Below, piece by piece: positions 59,756 to 64,000 of a DNA stretch of 64,000 nt. The stretch is from Pseudomonas marginalis. GTDB taxonomy: Bacteria; Pseudomonadota; Gammaproteobacteria; Pseudomonadales; Pseudomonadaceae. The stretch lies in NCBI RefSeq assembly GCF_900105325.1, contig NZ_FNSU01000002.1, forward strand, positions 248,001 through 312,000, read 5' to 3'. Below the pieces are notes generated by a model. It was not told where the DNA came from, searched no databases, and saw only the letters and a program-made list of their open reading frames with translations. How positions within the stretch are numbered: the stretch's first letter is position 1; every line of letters starts with the position of its first letter. The position numbers and the translations under genes are program-made.

Positions 59756-60766
59756 ATGCATCACGCCCAAGAACTCCAAGTCATTGCCCCGACGCTTTTT
59801 CTCAGTGACGCCGATGTGGCCTCGCTCGCCGACTGGAGCACCGCCGTCGCCGCGCTCGCCGAGGCGTATGCACGCCCTGCATCGGATGCCATGGTGCCGC
59901 CTCGCTCCATGGCCCGGGGCGATGGCATCTGGCTGCGCAGTTTGACTGCCGTACCTCCGGCTGGCGGCCATATGGGCTGCAAGTTGATCGCAGCCTCCAT
60001 GCGGGCGCGCTGCGCCAGCTACCTGATTGCGTTGTTCGATCAGAAAACCATGGCGCTCAGTGCCCTGATCGACGGCAACCGGGTGACGGGTTTGCGCACC
60101 GCGGCAACCGCTGCGCTGGCAGTCGATTTACTGGCGCCCAAGCGCGCGCTGCGGGTGGGGGTGATTGGCTCGGGGTTTGAGGCCCGTGGCGCATTGGACT
60201 GCCTCAAGTCCGTGCGCGATGTGGCGCATGTCCGGGTATTCAGTCCAACGCCCGCTAGCCGCGAGCGTTTTGCCGAGAGCTTCAGGCCAGGGCTGGAGAT
60301 CCAAGCGGTGAACAGCGCGCAAGAAGCTGTGCAGGATTGCGACGTGGTGATTTGTGCCGCCCGCAGTCGTGACGAATCTCCGGTCCTGCAAGGCGCCTGG
60401 CTTTGCCCGGGGGCCACGGTTGTGTCGTTGGGTTCCACCTTGCCTGAGCAACGGGAAGTTGACCCGGTCACGATGGAGCGAGCCGTCTGCATCGTCGCCG
60501 ATATGCCGCAAGAGGTGCTTCACGATACCGGTGACGCCATTGCGGCGATCAGTGCCGGCGTTTATGTCGCCGACAAATTGGTCGCGCTGTCGGACCTCGT
60601 CGCGGGCCGTGTCATACCGCGCCAGCACGCAAGCGACATCGTTCTCTACAAGTCTGTTGGCTCGGCGCTGCAGGACGTCGTCATCGCCCAAGCGCTGTAC
60701 GAGCGCGCCCGGCAACAAGGCCTCGGCATCGAGTTGCCCGCCAGCATTGTCCCTGTCTCGAAATAA
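59756..60766 (+). CDS. Ornithine cyclodeaminase/mu-crystallin family protein
   Basis: The start at 59756 has GAGG upstream; 336 residues. It has the dimerisation half with Lys/Arg substrate residues (VPPRSMARGDGIWLRSL, GCKLIAASM) and an NAD-binding half RVGVIGSGFEARGALDCL with TGLRTAATAALAVDLL before it. The family contains ornithine cyclodeaminase, alanine dehydrogenase and ketimine reductases; the present sequence lacks clear ornithine-specific marks. In this cluster it may reduce a keto or imino intermediate. Confidence 0.87.
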   Translation: MHHAQELQVIAPTLFLSDADVASLADWSTAVAALAEAYARPASDAMVPPRSMARGDGIWLRSLTAVPPAGGHMGCKLIAASMRARCASYLIALFDQKTMALSALIDGNRVTGLRTAATAALAVDLLAPKRALRVGVIGSGFEARGALDCLKSVRDVAHVRVFSPTPASRERFAESFRPGLEIQAVNSAQEAVQDCDVVICAARSRDESPVLQGAWLCPGATVVSLGSTLPEQREVDPVTMERAVCIVADMPQEVLHDTGDAIAAISAGVYVADKLVALSDLVAGRVIPRQHASDIVLYKSVGSALQDVVIAQALYERARQQGLGIELPASIVPVSK

Positions 60767-60795
60767 CTCCCTTCACTGTGCAAAGGAACATCATC

Positions 60796-61812
60796 ATGGC
60801 CACATACAAGAAAGCGGATGCCCGTGCCTGGGCGCGGGAAAACCTGGTGGGCTGCTCGGCTGTCACCATTCCAAGTTTCAGTGCTGATTTGAAGCGTCTC
60901 AATGAGCGTGGCATACGCCACGACATCGAACATACGGTTGGCCTGGGCTACAGTGCTACGTTGCTGTGCAGCGAGCTGGCGATTTCTATCCAGGAGAATG
61001 CCCAGTTCACTGCCTGGGCCCGTGAGTCAGGGAAAGACCTGATCCTGTTTTTCCATGCGGCCTTTGGCACGCTTGCCGAGAATATCGAGGCGGTGAAGCT
61101 CGCCGAGAATGCCGGTGCGGACATCGTCCTACTCTCCTATCCACCACAGTTCTGGCCGACCAGCGAGCAGGAAATCTACGACTACACCAAGTCGTTCTGT
61201 GACGCGACGGACCTCGCCGTCATGCTCTTCCCGATTCCGCTCTGGGGCTTTGAGCGCGTGCATCCGGCGGGTATGTCGCTGGAATTGGTCCGTCGCCTGT
61301 TGGCCGATTGTCCGAACATCGCGGCCATCAAGTCGGAGCAAGGGTTTCCGCTGCCAGCGGGCATTTGCGAGATGTATTACCACTTCCGTGATCAGGTGGT
61401 GATCAGTTGCCCGATCGAAGGCGACGCAATCCCCTTGATGAGCCTGATGAAGTTGCAGTTTTCCGGCACCAGCAACACCGCCTGGATGAGCGACTACTAC
61501 CCGAAAGCGTTCGAACTGGCACGCACGGGCCGCTTTGAAGAGGCGATGGAACTGTACTGGAAGGTCAATCCGGCACGCAGCGCCAACGGCGCCGCCGCGC
61601 AAAGCTATGCCGGCGGCACTGGTGTGCTCAATCGCACGATGTGGAAATACCAGGATTGGCTCGCCGGCTTCAACGGCGGCCCACTGCGTGCCCCGGCGAT
61701 GCGCGTGCCGGATCGCTTCATGAAGTCGCTGCGTCAAGGGTTGGTTGCGTCGGGGTTGCCGGTGACTTCGGATCCTGACAGCGCCTTCATGATCGGGCGT
61801 CATCCGTGCTGA
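60796..61812 (+). CDS. DapA-family (class I) aldolase / hydratase-aldolase
   Basis: AAGGAA precedes the ATG at 60796; 338 residues. The Schiff-base lysine is K179 (NIAAIKSEQG). The usual Y-Y-x-x-P motif reads LFPIPLW, so the DapA general-acid Tyr is absent, as expected for enzymes other than dihydrodipicolinate synthase. DapA relatives such as NahE cleave aryl-pyruvates to an aldehyde and pyruvate. The aldehyde dehydrogenase gene follows after 16 bp, which supports aldehyde production. Confidence 0.87.
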   Translation: MATYKKADARAWARENLVGCSAVTIPSFSADLKRLNERGIRHDIEHTVGLGYSATLLCSELAISIQENAQFTAWARESGKDLILFFHAAFGTLAENIEAVKLAENAGADIVLLSYPPQFWPTSEQEIYDYTKSFCDATDLAVMLFPIPLWGFERVHPAGMSLELVRRLLADCPNIAAIKSEQGFPLPAGICEMYYHFRDQVVISCPIEGDAIPLMSLMKLQFSGTSNTAWMSDYYPKAFELARTGRFEEAMELYWKVNPARSANGAAAQSYAGGTGVLNRTMWKYQDWLAGFNGGPLRAPAMRVPDRFMKSLRQGLVASGLPVTSDPDSAFMIGRHPC

Positions 61813-61828
61813 TCAGGAGGGTTGCACA

Positions 61829-63298
61829 GTGAAGCATTTACTTAAAGATCCCACACTGTGGCGTGACGGTGCCTATATCGCCGGTGAGTGGCTGACCGAG
61901 ACGCCGCACGGTCACTACACGCTGCGTAATCCGGTGGACCAAACGGTGCTGGCCGAGTTGCCGCGTTGTCGTGAAACTGAAGTTCGGCACGCCATCGACG
62001 CGGCGCATGAGGCCTTTGGCCCATGGCGTCGCCTGACGGCCAAACGCCGTGGCGAGGTGTTGCGCCGCTGGTATGAGTTGATGGTTGAACATCGGGAGGA
62101 CCTTGCCACGCTGATTACCCTGGAGGAGGGCAAGCCACTGGAGGAGGCGCGGGGTGAAGTCGATTACGCGGCGTCTTTTGTGCGCTGGTTTGGCGAGGAA
62201 GCCACACGGGTGCGCGGTGATCTGATTCCGGGCGTAAAGGACACTCAGCGCATCGTGGTCCTGCGCGAACCCATCGGCGTCTGCGCGGCGATCACGCCCT
62301 GGAATTTCCCCGCTGCGATGATTACACGCAAGGCCGCTCCGGCCCTCGCGGCCGGTTGCACGATGGTGGTGAAACCGGCCAGCCAGACACCGCTGACCGC
62401 GCTGGCACTCGCCGAACTGGCGCAGCGCGCTGGCGTGCCCGCCGGCGTTTTCAGTGTGATCACTGGCAACGACACCCGCGACATTGCCGGTGAGCTTACG
62501 GCCAACCCGCTGGTGCGCAAGCTCACCTTCACGGGGTCCACGGAAGTGGGCCGGCTGCTGCTGGCGCAAGCGGCGCAGACGGTCAAGAAATGCTCCATGG
62601 AGTTGGGCGGCAACGCCCCGTTCATTGTCTTCGATGATGCTGATCTGGATGCTGCGGCTGACGGGGTGATGTTGGCCAAGTTTCGCAATGGTGGACAGTC
62701 CTGTATCGGCGCGAATCGGGTGCTGGTGCAGTCCGCGGTTTATGACGCACTGGCCGAACGCATCGTCGAGCGCATGGCACGCCTGAAACTGGGCAATGGC
62801 CTGGAGCCGGGTGTACAAGTCGGGCCGTTGATCGATGACGCGGCGGTACGAAAATCCCAGGCGCTGGTTGATGATGCGCTGGCCCAAGGCGCTCGACTGC
62901 TGTCTGGCGGCAAGCCCCATGCGCTGGGCGGGTGTTTTTTCGAGCCCACCTTGTTGGCTGATGTGACCCATGGGATGCGGGTTGCTCGTGAGGAGATCTT
63001 CGGCCCGGTCATGCCGCTGGTGCGTTTCGACACGGATGACCAAGCCATTGCCATGGCCAACGACAGCGAGTTTGGCCTGGCCGCGTATCTGTTCAGCCGT
63101 GACGCGGCGCGTATCTGGCGCAACGCCGCGCGCATCGAGTCGGGCATGGTGGGCATCAACTGTGGCTTGATTTCAAATGAGGTCGCACCTTTCGGTGGCG
63201 TGAAGCAGAGCGGTCTTGGGCGAGAGGGATCTCACCTGGGAATAGACGAGTTCCTAGAGGTTAAATACCTCTGCTGGGATGGCTTGGAAAGCGTGTAA
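61829..63298 (+). CDS. Aldehyde dehydrogenase (NAD(P)+)
   Basis: A GTG start with AGGAGG nine bases upstream gives 489 residues. The active site is complete: N159 region (TPWNFPAAMITRK), E258 (MELGGNAPF) and C292 (GGQSCIGANR). It is closest in style to succinate-semialdehyde dehydrogenases. It should oxidise the aldehyde released by the DapA-family aldolase. It is the last gene before a 315-bp gap. Confidence 0.93.
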   Translation: MKHLLKDPTLWRDGAYIAGEWLTETPHGHYTLRNPVDQTVLAELPRCRETEVRHAIDAAHEAFGPWRRLTAKRRGEVLRRWYELMVEHREDLATLITLEEGKPLEEARGEVDYAASFVRWFGEEATRVRGDLIPGVKDTQRIVVLREPIGVCAAITPWNFPAAMITRKAAPALAAGCTMVVKPASQTPLTALALAELAQRAGVPAGVFSVITGNDTRDIAGELTANPLVRKLTFTGSTEVGRLLLAQAAQTVKKCSMELGGNAPFIVFDDADLDAAADGVMLAKFRNGGQSCIGANRVLVQSAVYDALAERIVERMARLKLGNGLEPGVQVGPLIDDAAVRKSQALVDDALAQGARLLSGGKPHALGGCFFEPTLLADVTHGMRVAREEIFGPVMPLVRFDTDDQAIAMANDSEFGLAAYLFSRDAARIWRNAARIESGMVGINCGLISNEVAPFGGVKQSGLGREGSHLGIDEFLEVKYLCWDGLESV

Positions 63299-63613
63299 AC
63301 AACCGTCGTTAAAGGCCGGTGGACGGCGGTTCGTGTGAGCCGTCGTTCATCGGCTTTTGTATTTGTTCTGCCGCAAAGGCAGGCACTCCGAGCAATGCCC
63401 CCGGCTTACCTGCGAGACCCATCGCCGCCAGCGATACCTCGGATTGTGCAAAGCGATTTCAGCCCTGATAGCCGATTCGATAGTCTCGTGGCTGATCCGG
63501 CATTTTTCGTCGGCATTCCATGTTGCTGCGGCATTGACGCAATGACGCCGCAGCGCTCGTTGGTGCGCCATGCAATGTCTGCCCGAGTGAATAAGAATAA
63601 TTAGGAGAGCGTG
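63299..63613. other. 315-bp intergenic stretch
   Basis: No convincing gene is seen; two overlapping short frames lack ribosome sites. The last 30 bp resemble the leader of the FAD-monooxygenase gene at 42123 (GTGAATAA...AAGAATAA). Confidence 0.5.
63590..63600 (+). promoter_or_regulatory. A-rich Hfq/Crc-type motif before the second FAD monooxygenase
   Basis: AATAAGAATAA directly before TTAGGAG, the ribosome site of the gene at 63614. Confidence 0.5.
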
Positions 63614-64000
63614 ATGATTGCAGCAGTCAACAAGGTCCTGGTGATCGGGGGAGGGTTCTCCGGTATGACCGCGGCTATCCAGCTCGCCCGCCAGGGCGTC
63701 GAAGTGGACCTCGTCGAAATCGATCCATTGTGGTGTCCTTTGGGAGCGGGGATTACGCTCAGTGGGCCCACGCTGCGAGCGCTTGATACGGTTGGGATTT
63801 TGGAAAGGGTCGCCGGGGAAGGGTACCTGTCGACCAATTTCGATGTGTTTTCACCGGTGGGCGACCTGATCGTGCAATTGGCGCTTCGACCGCCGGTCAG
63901 CGATAAGCCGATTCCCTGTGGTGGCGGCATCCTGCGCCCGGTACTGGCTCGAATATTTGCCGACAGGACGCGGGAAGTGGGGACCCGTGTGCGCCTGGGC
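63614..64000 (+). CDS. FAD-dependent monooxygenase, N-terminal part (cut by window end)
   Basis: AGGAG precedes ATG 63614; 129 codons are visible. The protein begins MIAAVNKVLVIGGGFSGMTA and continues VEVDLVEIDPLWCPLGAGIT then LRALDTVGILERV, the FAD-binding start of a group A flavin monooxygenase. It is a paralogue of the enzyme at 42123. A GTG one codon upstream is a possible alternative start. The rest lies outside the window. Confidence 0.88.
   Translation, partial: MIAAVNKVLVIGGGFSGMTAAIQLARQGVEVDLVEIDPLWCPLGAGITLSGPTLRALDTVGILERVAGEGYLSTNFDVFSPVGDLIVQLALRPPVSDKPIPCGGGILRPVLARIFADRTREVGTRVRLG

Noticed and set aside
61838..63043. 401-codon open frame antisense to the aldehyde dehydrogenase
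   Set aside because: Shadow of a gene with intact catalytic residues on the plus strand.
1..64000. CRISPR arrays, insertion sequences with terminal repeats, rRNA
   Set aside because: No regularly spaced repeats, transposase genes or rRNA segments were seen on reading both strands.

Overview
The window is 64 kb of bacterial DNA that looks like accessory chromosome of a Pseudomonas (fluorescens/putida type). The basis is gene style, a P4-type integrase next to a tRNA-Gly 3' end, a split pntAA-pntAB-pntB transhydrogenase, etfBA, and A-rich Hfq/Crc-type leader motifs. Species cannot be fixed from the sequence. No rRNA, complete tRNA or CRISPR array was seen.

Region 1 (1-18 kb) is a partly decayed catabolic island for a CoA-activated, probably terpenoid, alicyclic or aryl-alkanoic substrate. 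It holds a thiolase (cut by the window edge), an HMG-CoA-synthase-like/DUF35 fusion, a chemoreceptor, an MFS exporter, etfBA, two SDRs, a MarR regulator, two crotonases, an APH-like protein, a Rieske oxygenase, a ferredoxin, a ferredoxin reductase and a second thiolase. Between them lie remnants of a TetR regulator, a P450, an acyl-CoA dehydrogenase and an acetoacetyl-CoA synthetase. A palindrome GCATA-N3-TATGC recurs in at least five promoter regions here and probably ties the units into one regulon. The MarR gene sits at the end of the etfBA unit.

Region 2 (18-28.5 kb) has an apparently intact transhydrogenase operon (NADPH supply) and a TtgR-like TetR gene. It is followed by a GC-rich block (LysR, DUF924, Kef-type antiporter, SDR) bordered by remnants of a sulfonate-binding protein, a thioesterase and an SDR, and then a DCL/DUF3223 gene broken by one amber codon.

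Region 3 (28.6-30.6 kb) is an island junction: 20 bp of tRNA-Gly(GCC) 3' end with a terminator behind it, a 19-bp direct repeat on both sides, and a P4-type integrase with a -1 frameshift that runs into the tail of an amino-acid permease.

Region 4 (30.6-37.5 kb) is an amino-acid module: a PLP-dependent C-S lyase family enzyme, a SugE/Gdx exporter, a polar amino-acid ABC importer, an Lrp regulator and an M20 amidohydrolase. A broken permease remnant and a strong terminator end it.

Region 5 (38-64 kb) is a long, largely intact aromatic or polyketide catabolic supercluster. It contains a C-C-type alpha/beta hydrolase, a NodD-like LysR, a VOC ring-cleavage dioxygenase, a small Rieske protein, two FAD monooxygenases (the second cut by the window end) and the DUF1302-DUF1329-YCF48-MMPL envelope cassette. 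It continues with an MFS carrier, two tandem VanA-like oxygenases with one VanB-like reductase, a cupin, an FAH hydrolase, an epimerase-like SDR, a cyclase, GntR and LysR regulators, an ornithine-cyclodeaminase-like reductase, a DapA-type aldolase and an aldehyde dehydrogenase. This fits uptake of a hydrophobic polyhydroxylated or methoxylated aromatic, hydroxylation or demethylation, ring cleavage, hydrolysis, aldol cleavage and aldehyde oxidation. The actual substrate is not known from sequence.
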